A stretch of DNA of 64,000 nt from Bacteroides sp. (lineage in GTDB: Bacteria; Bacteroidota; Bacteroidia; Bacteroidales; Bacteroidaceae), in contig SUXW01000004.1 in assembly GCA_015060765.1 (NCBI GenBank), positions 1 to 64,000 on the forward strand, in the 5' to 3' direction. The notes under the pieces are model-generated. The model saw nothing but the letters and a program-made list of their open reading frames with translations. It did no database searches and was not told where the DNA came from. Positions 26,039 to 34,604 of the stretch are shown here, one piece after another (within the stretch, counting starts at the first letter, position 1; each line of letters opens with the position of its first letter). The translations under genes were made by a program, and so were the position numbers.

Positions 26039-26739
26039 TAGAAATGATGATGTTACGAAAAATAAATATCTTATTTTTTTTCATATGTCTTGCTACTTAC
26101 TGTTTTGCTCAAAAAACAGGACGGGATTATGTGAGAAGTGGTAATAAACTATATAAAGATAGTTTGTTCATTAAAGCGGAAGTTGATTATAGGAAAGCAT
26201 TGGAAATGGATCCGAAATCTACGGATGCGATGTTCAATTTGGCTAATTCTCTTTTGATGCAACAAAAGGCTAACGAAGCTATGGAATTGTTTGAGTCTGT
26301 ATCCAAAATAGAAAAAGACAAGAATAAATTGGCCGAAATACATCATAATATAGGGGTAATCCTTCATGTCAACAAACAATATCCTCAATGTATTGAAGCA
26401 TATAAAGAAGCTCTCCGAAACAATCCCAAGGATGATGAGACACGTTATAATTTGGCTTTGGCACAAAAAATGTTGAAAGATCAGCAGCAACAGCAGCAGA
26501 ATCAGGATCAACAAGAAGAAAAAAAGGAACAAAAGGAAGAGCAGAAAGAGGAACAGCAGCAAAACCAGCAGCAAGACCAGCAACAACAACAGCAACAGAA
26601 TCAACAGAATAAAAATGAAATGTCTAAAGAAAATGCCCAACAATTGTTGAATGCTGTAATGCAGGATGAAAAGAATGTTCAAGATAAAGTAAAGAAACAG
26701 ATACAGATTCAAGGTAAGAAATTGGATAAAGATTGGTAA
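26035..26739 (+). CDS. batC: BatC, secreted TPR protein with Gln-rich tail
   Basis: 234 residues from ATG 26035; nearby in-frame ATGs at 26044, 26047 and 26050 would start nearer the signal peptide MLRKINILFFFICLATYCFAQ. The mature part has about three TPR units (~30-140), then a low-complexity Gln/Glu/Lys stretch (~150-205), and a short conserved end (MSKENAQQLLNAVMQDEKNVQDKVKK). TPRs mediate protein contacts, presumably with other Bat proteins. It overlaps batB by 4 bp. The CAG/CAA run is a possible slippage site. Confidence 0.9.
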   Translation: MIEMMMLRKINILFFFICLATYCFAQKTGRDYVRSGNKLYKDSLFIKAEVDYRKALEMDPKSTDAMFNLANSLLMQQKANEAMELFESVSKIEKDKNKLAEIHHNIGVILHVNKQYPQCIEAYKEALRNNPKDDETRYNLALAQKMLKDQQQQQQNQDQQEEKKEQKEEQKEEQQQNQQQDQQQQQQQNQQNKNEMSKENAQQLLNAVMQDEKNVQDKVKKQIQIQGKKLDKDW

Positions 26740-26755
26740 TTAACTAAATGAAATA

Positions 26756-28579
26756 ATGAAAATGAGGAAAATAATACTCTTGTTTATATGTGTGATTACT
26801 GCTGTAGGAGTATGGGCTGATGAAAATATTTCTTTTACAGCCGATGCACCGGAAGTAGTTGTCAGCGGTGATCAGTTTCGATTGTCATTTACGGTCAATT
26901 CTCAAAAAATCAGAGATTTTAGGGCTCCTAATATTCAAGGATTTGATGTGTTGATGGGACCCAGTCGTTCTCAATACGTCAGTATGCAGAGCATCAACGG
27001 AAAAGAAACGACAACTACTTCCATCACCTTTACATATATTTTGATGGCTGAAAAGGAGGGAGACTATACTATACCGGGTGCTACAGTTGTAGTTGATGGC
27101 AATCCTTATATTTCCAATTCAGTGAAGATTAAGGTACTTCCTCCAGACCAAAGTGGAAATTCGGGTACAAGTAGTTCGTCTTCACGAAATACATCGTCTG
27201 CTGGTTCGAAAATTACCAATAAAGATTTGTTTATTACAGCTACAGCAAGTAAAACCAATGTGTATGAGCAAGAAGCTTTATTGTTGACTTATAAGATTTA
27301 TACTTTGGTAAATCTGACTGGTTTAAGAGGGGATATGCCCGATTTGAAAGGTTTCCATACTCAAGAAGTGGAACTGCCACGTCAGAAACAATGGACACTT
27401 GAACATTACAATGGTAGGAATTATAGTACTACAGTATATAGTCAATATGTATTGTTTCCCCAACAGTCGGGTGAATTGGAAATTCCATCCATTACTTTTG
27501 AAGGTGTTGTAACTGAAATCATTCCTTCGTCTGATCCTTTTGATATATTCAGTGGTGGAAGTAGTAGGGAAATTAAGAAAAATATCGTTACTCCCAAACT
27601 AACCATTCATGTAAAGGAATTGCCGGAAGGAAAACCTGCTGATTTTTCAGGTGCTGTGGGATTGTTTACTCTCGATTCATCTATTAGTACTCATGAATTG
27701 AAAACCAATGATGCGGTTACTATCAAACTTGTCATTTCTGGTGCAGGTAATATGAAACTTATCAACACTCCAGAAGTGGCATTTCCACAGGACTTTGAGA
27801 TCTATGATCCGAAAGTAGATAATAAGTTTACATTGACAAGAGAAGGTTTAGCTGGTAATAAGGTAATTGAATACCTGGCTATTCCTCGTCATGCCGGTGA
27901 ATATACAATTCCACCGATTGAATTTTCTTTCTTCAATTTGAAAACTCAAAAGTATCAGACTCTTCGAACTGAACCTTTTTCATTGAATGTGGAAAAAGGA
28001 GAGGGGAATGCGGAACAAGTTGTCGCTAATTTTACAAATAAGGAAGATTTGAAAGTCTTGGGTAAAGATATACGTTACATTAAAATGGGCGATACTTCAT
28101 ATAGTAAAAAAGATGATTTCTTTTATGGATCATTTGCTTATTGGATGTGGTATATTCTTCCTTTTGTAGCATTCGTTGTATTTATGATTATTTATCGTAA
28201 GCAAGCAATTGAAAATGCCAATGTGGCAAAAGTTCGAAACAAAAAGGCTAATAAGGTGGCAATCAAGCGCATGAAGCGTGCAGAAAAATTGATGGCTGAA
28301 AACCAAAACAGTGCATTCTATGATGAAGTTTCTAAAGCTATGTGGGGATATATGAGTGATAAATTGAACATCCCGGTATCGTTGCTTTCTAAAGATAATA
28401 TTGAGGAAAAATTAGCAGGCCATCATGTCCCGGAAGAACTTGTCAAGGCTTTCATTACCACATTGAATGAGTGTGAATTTGCCCGTTTTGCTCCAGGTAA
28501 TCAAAATGAAGCAATGGATAAAATTTATTCGTCTGCAATTGATGTAATAAGTAAGATGGAAAACATTATCAAACGTTAA
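26756..28579 (+). CDS. batD: BatD, Ig-like envelope protein
   Basis: 607 residues. Signal peptide (~1-22, ending VWADE). Periplasmic repeats of the BatD oxygen-tolerance family (FTADAPEVVVSGDQFRLSFTV, a second unit starting LFITATASKTNVYEQEALLL, and a third FTLDSSISTHELKTNDAVTIKLVISGAGN). A membrane helix (~465-485, WYILPFVAFVVFMIIY), then a basic cytoplasmic helical tail. Two M codons begin the ORF (MKMRK); the first is used. It lies between batC and batE. Confidence 0.92.
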   Translation: MKMRKIILLFICVITAVGVWADENISFTADAPEVVVSGDQFRLSFTVNSQKIRDFRAPNIQGFDVLMGPSRSQYVSMQSINGKETTTTSITFTYILMAEKEGDYTIPGATVVVDGNPYISNSVKIKVLPPDQSGNSGTSSSSSRNTSSAGSKITNKDLFITATASKTNVYEQEALLLTYKIYTLVNLTGLRGDMPDLKGFHTQEVELPRQKQWTLEHYNGRNYSTTVYSQYVLFPQQSGELEIPSITFEGVVTEIIPSSDPFDIFSGGSSREIKKNIVTPKLTIHVKELPEGKPADFSGAVGLFTLDSSISTHELKTNDAVTIKLVISGAGNMKLINTPEVAFPQDFEIYDPKVDNKFTLTREGLAGNKVIEYLAIPRHAGEYTIPPIEFSFFNLKTQKYQTLRTEPFSLNVEKGEGNAEQVVANFTNKEDLKVLGKDIRYIKMGDTSYSKKDDFFYGSFAYWMWYILPFVAFVVFMIIYRKQAIENANVAKVRNKKANKVAIKRMKRAEKLMAENQNSAFYDEVSKAMWGYMSDKLNIPVSLLSKDNIEEKLAGHHVPEELVKAFITTLNECEFARFAPGNQNEAMDKIYSSAIDVISKMENIIKR

Positions 28580-28597
28580 GGAAAGGAGATTGTTAAG

Positions 28598-29377
28598 ATG
28601 AGAAGAATGTATTTGTTATGGAGTTTATTATTGGTTTCGTTTGTTGTTTTTGCTCAAGCACAAGAAACCATACAAACCCATTCTGAAATAACAAAAGAAA
28701 AAGCTGATAGCGCTTACATTGATAATGATTTTGCTACAGCAATAGATATGTATGAAACATTGTTGGAGACTCAAGGTGAATCGGCTGATATTTATTACAA
28801 TTTGGGAAGTAGTTATTATAAAATGGATCAGATAGCCAAGTCTATCTTGAATTACGAAAAGGCTTTGCTTCTTCAACCAGGTGATGAAGATATTCGATTC
28901 AATTTGGAACTTGCTCAAAGTAAAACAGTGGATAAGATAACACCTGTCAGAGAAATGTTTTTTGTTACATGGATACGATTATTGACCAATGCAATGAATG
29001 AAAAGGGATGGAGCCAATTAGCTATTTTCTTTTTCATTTTCATGTTGTTGGGAATTGTATTGTATTTTTTCAGTAAAAAAATTCTTTTGAAAAAAGTCGG
29101 ATTTATACTTGCCATTTGTTTCTTTCTATTATGTGTTGTTTCTAATATCTTTGCTTCCATTCAAAAAAATGAAATGTTAAAGCATGAAAACGGTATAATC
29201 ATGGCGCCAAGTGTAACGGTTAAAAGTACACCCAATGAAAAAGGAACGGATTTATTCATTTTGCACGAAGGTCGTAAGGTGATGATCAAGGATAATACGA
29301 TGAAAGAATGGAAGGAAATACAGTTGGAAGATGGAAATGTAGGTTGGATTCCTTCTAATGTTATTGAAATTATATAA
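28598..29377 (+). CDS. batE: BatE, TPR and SH3-like protein
   Basis: 259 residues. Signal peptide (~1-21), TPR segment (~30-105, YYNLGSSYYKMDQIAKSILNYEKALLLQPGDEDIRFNLELA), two membrane helices (~145-160 and ~168-190), and a C-terminal SH3-like domain (~200-259, ITVKSTPNEKGTDLFILHEGRKV ... GNVGWIPSNVIEII). It is the last recognised Bat protein. A PAP2-family gene follows after 4 bp and is probably cotranscribed. Confidence 0.9.
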   Translation: MRRMYLLWSLLLVSFVVFAQAQETIQTHSEITKEKADSAYIDNDFATAIDMYETLLETQGESADIYYNLGSSYYKMDQIAKSILNYEKALLLQPGDEDIRFNLELAQSKTVDKITPVREMFFVTWIRLLTNAMNEKGWSQLAIFFFIFMLLGIVLYFFSKKILLKKVGFILAICFFLLCVVSNIFASIQKNEMLKHENGIIMAPSVTVKSTPNEKGTDLFILHEGRKVMIKDNTMKEWKEIQLEDGNVGWIPSNVIEII

Positions 29378-29381
29378 TTAG

Positions 29382-30089
29382 ATGGAAATACAGCCATATA
29401 TAGATTTTGACAAAGAATTGTTGCTTAAACTAAATGGAGGAGACTCCCTTTGGATGGATGGTTTCATGTGGGTAGCAACAAGTACCTATATATGGATTCC
29501 ATTGGCTGTAATCTTGGCTTATGTCATATTTCGCAATAATCGGTTGAAAGAATCGTTATTGATATTATTGGCACTTGCTGTGGTGATTACGTTGGCTGAC
29601 CAAATAGCGTCCGGTATATGTAAACCTTTCTTTGAACGTTTCCGACCAACGCAAGACCCGGATTTAATGTATAACGTGGACATAGTAAATGGTTATAGAG
29701 GAGGACGTTATGGATTTATATCCAGTCATGCTGCCAATACCTTTGCAGTAGCTATATTTGTTTCATTGCTAATAAAGGACAAAATTCTATCATTCATTTT
29801 ATTGATATGGGCTCTCTTGAATTCATATTCTCGTATTTATTTAGGGGTTCATTACTGTGGTGATATATTGTTTGGTATTATTGATGGATGTTTGGTAGGA
29901 TTGGGTATATATGTATTATACCGTATGGTAAGAAAACGATATTTTGGTTTTAATTGCTATGTATCCAACAAATATACTAAAGGTGGTTACTTGAAAAGTG
30001 ATGTTCACTTGTTACAAGCTGCATTTATCCTGACTTGTATCATTATTGTTTTGTGGGGAATGATGTGTGCAAGTATTTTATATTTATAA
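29382..30089 (+). CDS. PAP2-family membrane phosphatase
   Basis: 235 residues with about six membrane helices. The acid-phosphatase motif triad is present: KPFFERFRP (K-x6-RP, ~78-86), GFISSHAANTF (SSH instead of PSGH), and SYSRIYLGVHYCGDIL (SR-x5-H-x3-D). The family dephosphorylates phosphatidate, undecaprenyl-PP or lipid A at the periplasmic face. The substrate is not predictable. It starts 4 bp after batE. Confidence 0.88.
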   Translation: MEIQPYIDFDKELLLKLNGGDSLWMDGFMWVATSTYIWIPLAVILAYVIFRNNRLKESLLILLALAVVITLADQIASGICKPFFERFRPTQDPDLMYNVDIVNGYRGGRYGFISSHAANTFAVAIFVSLLIKDKILSFILLIWALLNSYSRIYLGVHYCGDILFGIIDGCLVGLGIYVLYRMVRKRYFGFNCYVSNKYTKGGYLKSDVHLLQAAFILTCIIIVLWGMMCASILYL

Positions 30090-30157
30090 TTTGTTTATGT
30101 AGAGTAAATTTTGTAATTTTATAGCCTAATCTAATTAATATAAATAATTTTGATACT

Positions 30158-30424
30158 ATGAATAGAACAATAACATTTAATGAGCTTCGCAAGATAAAAG
30201 ATTCTTTGCCAAGTGGAAGTATGCATCGCATTGCAGATGAATTGAATATGTCTGTTGAAACAGTTCGTAATTTTTTTGGCGGACAAAATTTTAAGAATGG
30301 ACAAAGCGTAGGTATTCATTTGGAACCGGGACCTGATGGTGGTTTGGTCATGTTAGATGATACAACTGTTTTGGACAAGGCATTGCAAATACTGAAAGAA
30401 ACTAAAGAATCTGAAGAGGTATAA
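30158..30424 (+). CDS. Small DNA-binding protein
   Basis: 88 residues. A helix-turn-helix lies at ~8-42 (ELRKIKDSLPSGSMHRIADELNMSVETVRNFFGG), followed by a loop and a strand, with a C-terminal helix. The HTH pattern is typical of a small Bacteroidales regulator family. No partner or target is visible. Monocistronic, ending before the terminator at 30527. Confidence 0.75.
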   Translation: MNRTITFNELRKIKDSLPSGSMHRIADELNMSVETVRNFFGGQNFKNGQSVGIHLEPGPDGGLVMLDDTTVLDKALQILKETKESEEV

Positions 30425-30526
30425 TCTCATTGATTTGATAAGAAACAACGCTTAAAATAAACCTATTAAATCATCATAGAAAAATTATATAATCAATATT
30501 ATGTTTAATTAGATTTATTTAAGTTA

Positions 30527-30573
30527 AAAAAAACTGTATACTACTCTTTCTTGAGTTTGTATACAGTTTTTTT
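30527..30573. terminator. Bidirectional terminator between the HTH gene and the DUF3805-like gene
   Basis: A 15-nt arm AAAAAAACTGTATAC with its complement around a 17-nt loop, A-rich and T-rich on both sides; serves both converging genes. Confidence 0.88.
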
Positions 30574-30579
30574 ATTGGA

Positions 30580-31413
30580 TTATTGATTTAATACTTGTTC
30601 TACCTTATTTTTTATTTGTTCGAATTCATGGCTCAAGTTACACGACTGATGGGATTTGATTTTTTCCCAAAGCAGATTTGCCGGATCAATCAGTAACGAT
30701 GAGTGTTTGAATTGCAGTGCTGCATATTCTTTTCGTCCTTCGATAACTGTAACCCAATTCATTCCGTCAATTTCATTTTCTAAGATTGTACCAAAAGCTA
30801 ATCCTAAACGTTCCCATGCTATACGTTGGTCTGATTTAATCGTACCAAGATCCATCACTTTTTGGATTCGTTCGATATCAGATTCTTGTGAAGTGAAATC
30901 TTTTGTTAATGTTTTCTTTATAGTGGTAGATGTCCATTCAAAAGCATCATTGATTTCACTTATTTCCATTACTCGTACAGGAATAATTTCTTGTTTGGTA
31001 AAATCTTTATTCGTTCTTATGTGGATTGAACGAATCATCTCTTCAGCTATACTGTATTCTTCGCCTTTAATAACGGTAAATGAACATTCGATAGATGTGT
31101 TACCTTGTCCGGTTATCCATATATGGGATGTATACCATGTTCCCTTTTCTATGAATGTTTCGGAGCAATAGGCACATTCCCACTCTCCTACTTTTACTCT
31201 TTTTGATTCTTTGTTTCTATTTAGCTCATAATCAACACATTGCTTGGCATAATCCTTAGCGATATCTCGGTATGCAGATATACGAAAATTGCCACACCAT
31301 TCATTCGGGTTGTAAAATAGAAATGTTCCTTCAGAATCTTCGAATTCAGACCATGCAACAGGATATTCCAAAGAAAACCATCCACCTGGTGATATATATT
31401 TCGAAGTCATCAT
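30580..31413 (-). CDS. DUF3805/DUF3806-like protein
   Basis: A soluble ~277-residue protein without a signal peptide. The N-terminal half (MTSKYISPGGWFSLEYPVAW..., ~1-135) matches my recollection of DUF3805, and the C-terminal half (~140-277, FDRIAWERLGLAFGTILENEIDGMNWV-like) that of DUF3806; the domain call is moderate. The ORF opens at 31428, but ATG 31413 overlaps the RidA stop as ATGATGA, so coupled translation from 31413 or 31410 is favoured. Function is unknown. Confidence 0.7.
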   Translation of the reverse strand: MMTSKYISPGGWFSLEYPVAWSEFEDSEGTFLFYNPNEWCGNFRISAYRDIAKDYAKQCVDYELNRNKESKRVKVGEWECAYCSETFIEKGTWYTSHIWITGQGNTSIECSFTVIKGEEYSIAEEMIRSIHIRTNKDFTKQEIIPVRVMEISEINDAFEWTSTTIKKTLTKDFTSQESDIERIQKVMDLGTIKSDQRIAWERLGLAFGTILENEIDGMNWVTVIEGRKEYAALQFKHSSLLIDPANLLWEKIKSHQSCNLSHEFEQIKNKVEQVLNQ

Positions 31414-31787
31414 TTCGTTGCAATGCATTCAATTTCTACTAACGCTCCTTTCGGTAATTCTTTTACAGCAAAAGCAGATCGTGCGGGAAAATCTCCTTCG
31501 AAATAAGTACTATAAATCTTATTCATTTCAGCAAAAAGCGACATGTCTGCTAAAAATACAGTGGTTTTTACGATATTGGCAGTAGTCAATCCAATTTCTG
31601 CTAAAATACTTTTAATATTTTCAAAACATTGAGCCGTTTGTTGGGCTACATTGTTTTCAACCAACTCACCTGTTGACGGATTCACAGGTAATTGTCCTGA
31701 TAAGAATACAATATCGTTGATTTCAATGGCTTGGCTGTATGGACCAATAGCAGCAGGTGCTTTTTCTGTATAAATAACTTTTTTCAT
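31410..31787 (-). CDS. ridA: RidA family reactive-intermediate deaminase
   Basis: A 125-residue protein of the YjgF/RidA family, which hydrolyses enamine/imine intermediates to protect PLP enzymes. Visible: APAAIGPYSQAI, FLSGQLPVNP, and the catalytic Arg with the ending RSAFAVKELPKGALVEIECIA. Full length. It is the upstream gene of the minus-strand pair with the DUF3805-like gene; the 4-bp overlap suggests coupled translation. Confidence 0.95.
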   Translation of the reverse strand: MKKVIYTEKAPAAIGPYSQAIEINDIVFLSGQLPVNPSTGELVENNVAQQTAQCFENIKSILAEIGLTTANIVKTTVFLADMSLFAEMNKIYSTYFEGDFPARSAFAVKELPKGALVEIECIATK

Positions 31788-31899
31788 AAATAAATTATTT
31801 TAGTTGTAACTATTATTTTTAGGAAGCTAAATTAATCTATTTTTAGTAATAACCCATAAAAAACTCGATGAAAATGACGTGAGATAACAAAAAAAGTCA

Positions 31900-31907
31900 T
31901 ATATTTG
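31900..31907 (+). promoter_or_regulatory. -7 promoter element of rho
   Basis: TATATTTG (TAnnTTTG), about 157 bp upstream of the rho ATG, giving a long leader. Confidence 0.5.
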
Positions 31908-31997
31908 TACCTGTAAAAGTTTAGAAGAGTCTTTTATAGCTTTTACGTTCATTATTATCAACCAATAAATCCAAATAACAATCATTAAGAAAAAGAA

Positions 31998-32018
31998 ATC
32001 GGACATTTTATGCCCGAT
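31998..32018 (+). promoter_or_regulatory. Hairpin in the rho leader
   Basis: ATCGGaCATtttATGcCCGAT folds as two stems, ATCGG/CCGAT and CAT/ATG, around an A-C mismatch, ending 45 nt before the rho start. It might affect translation or autoregulation of rho. Inferred only. Confidence 0.45.
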
Positions 32019-32063
32019 GTTGTTCTTAAGATATATAGACTATTATTTATTAATCCTATACTT

Positions 32064-34034
32064 ATGTATAACATCATTCAATTAAACGACAAAGACTTGT
32101 CGGATTTACAATCTATTGCCAAAGAGTTGGGAATAAAGAAAGTGGAATCCTATAAGAAAGAAGATTTGGTCTATCTTATTTTAGATGAACAAGCTATTGC
32201 TAAAGCGACTAAAAAAGTAGCCAAGAATAACGAGGAAAAGTCGGAAAAGCCATCCCGTAAAAGAACACGTGTAAGTGTAAAGAAAGATGGGGATAAAGTG
32301 TATACGGCGACTAAAAATGCAGCGACCAAATTGGAAACTGCAAATTCTTCATCTTCAGATAAATTAGCTACTCCTGTAGAAGCTAAAAAAGATAATAAAT
32401 CCATTCATACGGATGGTATTGAGAACGTAGAAAATGAAGTATCTTCAATGGATCTGAAAGAACAGAAAAACGAAACGAAAGTTGTTCCTGAAGCAGAAAA
32501 AGAAGAAGCACCCAAAGAAAAGCCTGTTGCAAAGAAAAAATCTCGAAAATCAGTTAAAAAGAAAGAGCTTGTTGAAGAACTTTCTGTGAAGGATGATTTG
32601 GCTGCTATACAAGAAAAAGATTCGACTGATTCTATTTCATTGGAAGTGAATTCAATTCCTGAAGGTACTGATGATTTTATACCTATTGAAGATTTACCTT
32701 CTGAAAACTTTGAGCTTCCATCCGAACTGATAGGTAAATTTGAAGCGACTAAAGGGGAAGCGGTTCCTATGAAAAATCCGTCTTTCCCCCAACAGCCTAA
32801 AAATCAAAAAGCATACAATCATTCTAATTCTCGGAAAAATAATAATGTAAATTCTGAAGCACCTGTATCACAGCAAATTCATGAACCGAAACCAATAGAA
32901 AAACCGTATGAATTTGACGATATTCTTGTTGGTAACGGCGTTTTGGAAATTATGTCTGATGGATATGGTTTTCTTCGTTCTTCGGATTATAATTATCTTT
33001 CTTCTCCAGATGACATCTATGTATCGCAATCTCAGATCAAACTTTTTGGACTGAAAACAGGAGATGTGGTTGAAGGTAATATCCGTCCTCCAAAAGAAGG
33101 AGAAAAATATTTTCCTCTGGTAAAAGTCGATCGGATTAATGGATTGGTTCCTTCATTGGTTCGTGACCGTGTTCCATTTGATCACCTTACTCCTCTTTTT
33201 CCAGATGAAAAGTTCCAATTGTGTAAAGGGGACAGTAGAGATAATTTGTCGGCTCGTGTAGTAGATCTCTTCTCTCCTATTGGTAAAGGTCAGCGTGCAT
33301 TGATTGTAGCCCAACCTAAAACTGGTAAAACTATTTTAATGAAAGACATAGCCAATGCCATTGCTGCCAATCATCCGGAAGCATACATGATAATGTTGCT
33401 CATTGATGAACGTCCTGAAGAAGTGACTGATATGGCTCGCAGCGTAAAAGCGGAAGTCATAGCATCCACTTTTGATGAACCGGCAGAACGTCATGTGAAG
33501 ATAGCTGGAATTGTTCTTGAGAAGGCAAAACGTATGGTTGAATGTGGACATGATGTAGTAATCTTCTTGGATTCAATCACTCGATTGGCTCGTGCCTATA
33601 ATACAGTATCTCCTGCGTCGGGTAAAGTCCTTTCCGGAGGTGTAGATGCCAATGCTTTGCATAAACCCAAACGCTTTTTTGGTGCGGCCCGTAATATTGA
33701 AGGAGGTGGTTCACTGACTATTATTGCTACGGCATTGATCGATACCGGTTCCAAAATGGACGAAGTGATTTTTGAAGAGTTTAAAGGTACGGGTAATATG
33801 GAATTGCAGTTGGATCGTAACTTAAGTAATAAACGTATTTTCCCTGCTGTAAATATTGTAGCTTCAAGTACTCGTCGGGATGATTTGTTGCTTGATAAAA
33901 CCACGCTTGATCGTATGTGGATTTTGAGAAAGTATTTATCGGATATGAATCCGATTGAAGCGATGGATTTCCTGAAGGGACAGTTGGAAAACACAAAAAA
34001 TAATGATGAGTTCTTGATGAGTATGAATTCATAA
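32064..34034 (+). CDS. rho: Transcription termination factor Rho with long disordered insertion
   Basis: 656 residues from ATG 32064 ([26 protein letters not shown], the conserved Rho N-terminus; the ORF opens at 32010 but the extra 18 residues are not Rho-like). The N-terminal helix bundle (~1-45) is followed by a Lys/Glu/Ser-rich low-complexity insertion (~46-275), the RNA-binding cold-shock domain ([22 protein letters not shown]...), and the RecA-type motor with Walker [10 protein letters not shown] and the [12 protein letters not shown] region. Gut Bacteroides Rho is reported to use such a disordered insertion for phase separation (recall). It is monocistronic with a terminator downstream. 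Confidence 0.95.
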   Translation: MYNIIQLNDKDLSDLQSIAKELGIKKVESYKKEDLVYLILDEQAIAKATKKVAKNNEEKSEKPSRKRTRVSVKKDGDKVYTATKNAATKLETANSSSSDKLATPVEAKKDNKSIHTDGIENVENEVSSMDLKEQKNETKVVPEAEKEEAPKEKPVAKKKSRKSVKKKELVEELSVKDDLAAIQEKDSTDSISLEVNSIPEGTDDFIPIEDLPSENFELPSELIGKFEATKGEAVPMKNPSFPQQPKNQKAYNHSNSRKNNNVNSEAPVSQQIHEPKPIEKPYEFDDILVGNGVLEIMSDGYGFLRSSDYNYLSSPDDIYVSQSQIKLFGLKTGDVVEGNIRPPKEGEKYFPLVKVDRINGLVPSLVRDRVPFDHLTPLFPDEKFQLCKGDSRDNLSARVVDLFSPIGKGQRALIVAQPKTGKTILMKDIANAIAANHPEAYMIMLLIDERPEEVTDMARSVKAEVIASTFDEPAERHVKIAGIVLEKAKRMVECGHDVVIFLDSITRLARAYNTVSPASGKVLSGGVDANALHKPKRFFGAARNIEGGGSLTIIATALIDTGSKMDEVIFEEFKGTGNMELQLDRNLSNKRIFPAVNIVASSTRRDDLLLDKTTLDRMWILRKYLSDMNPIEAMDFLKGQLENTKNNDEFLMSMNS

Positions 34035-34041
34035 AAATAAC

Positions 34042-34073
34042 AGAGGCGATGCATAAACATCGCCTCTAGTTTT
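34042..34073. terminator. Bidirectional terminator between rho and the DUF3127 gene
   Basis: A 10-bp stem AGAGGCGATG with its complement, 6-nt loop, flanked by A and T runs; converging genes on both sides. Confidence 0.85.
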
Positions 34074-34443
34074 AAAATGGTAAATCATCCTTTTCATCAC
34101 TGTTTGAAAAATCAACAGGTACTGTAGGAGGTGGAGGGAACGGTACGCCTTCCGCAGGAGTTGGTTGTGCTGCATTGACACGTTCAACTTTCCATGCGCG
34201 GATACTGTTGAACCAACGTCCTTGCCATTCGCGTGCATCTATATCAAATGATACGTTTAACTCCTCTCCTGGCTGGATGTTAAATTGATTGATTTTATCT
34301 TCACCGAAAACATCAAAACACATTCTGCGTGGATACTGATCATGTGTTTCAATAACATACTCTTGGACTTTCCATGGGTTGCCTGTCTTCGATACACCGC
34401 TTCTTGCTTCAAGTACGGCGATAACTTTTCCTGATAATTCCAT
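34072..34443 (-). CDS. DUF3127 protein with SSB-like C-terminal tip
   Basis: 123 residues. The N-terminal ~90 residues form an OB-like beta domain (MELSGKVIAVLEARSGVSKTGNPWKVQEYVIETHDQYPRRMCF, VSFDIDAREWQGRWFNSIRAWKVE), followed by a Pro-rich linker and the acidic end SDEKDDLPF. That end closely resembles the DDDIPF tip of single-stranded-DNA-binding proteins, which docks replication and repair partners. The family has no assigned function; ssDNA binding is inferred. It sits between rho and dnaN. Confidence 0.78.
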   Translation of the reverse strand: MELSGKVIAVLEARSGVSKTGNPWKVQEYVIETHDQYPRRMCFDVFGEDKINQFNIQPGEELNVSFDIDAREWQGRWFNSIRAWKVERVNAAQPTPAEGVPFPPPPTVPVDFSNSDEKDDLPF

Positions 34444-34546
34444 ATATTTTCGTGTTTTTAAGATTTTACTTTGCGAAAGTACTCTTTTTACTTTTATTAT
34501 ACTAATTTTTAAAGAACTTTTTCTCTTTTATATGCAAACTTTTCCT

Positions 34547-34554
34547 TATCTTTG
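34547..34554 (+). promoter_or_regulatory. -7 promoter element of the dnaN operon
   Basis: TATCTTTG (TAnnTTTG) lies 50 bp upstream of the dnaN ATG. Confidence 0.6.
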
Positions 34555-34604
34555 GCTGATAAATAACAATAAAAAAATATAGAAAATAAAAATATATACG
34601 ACTT

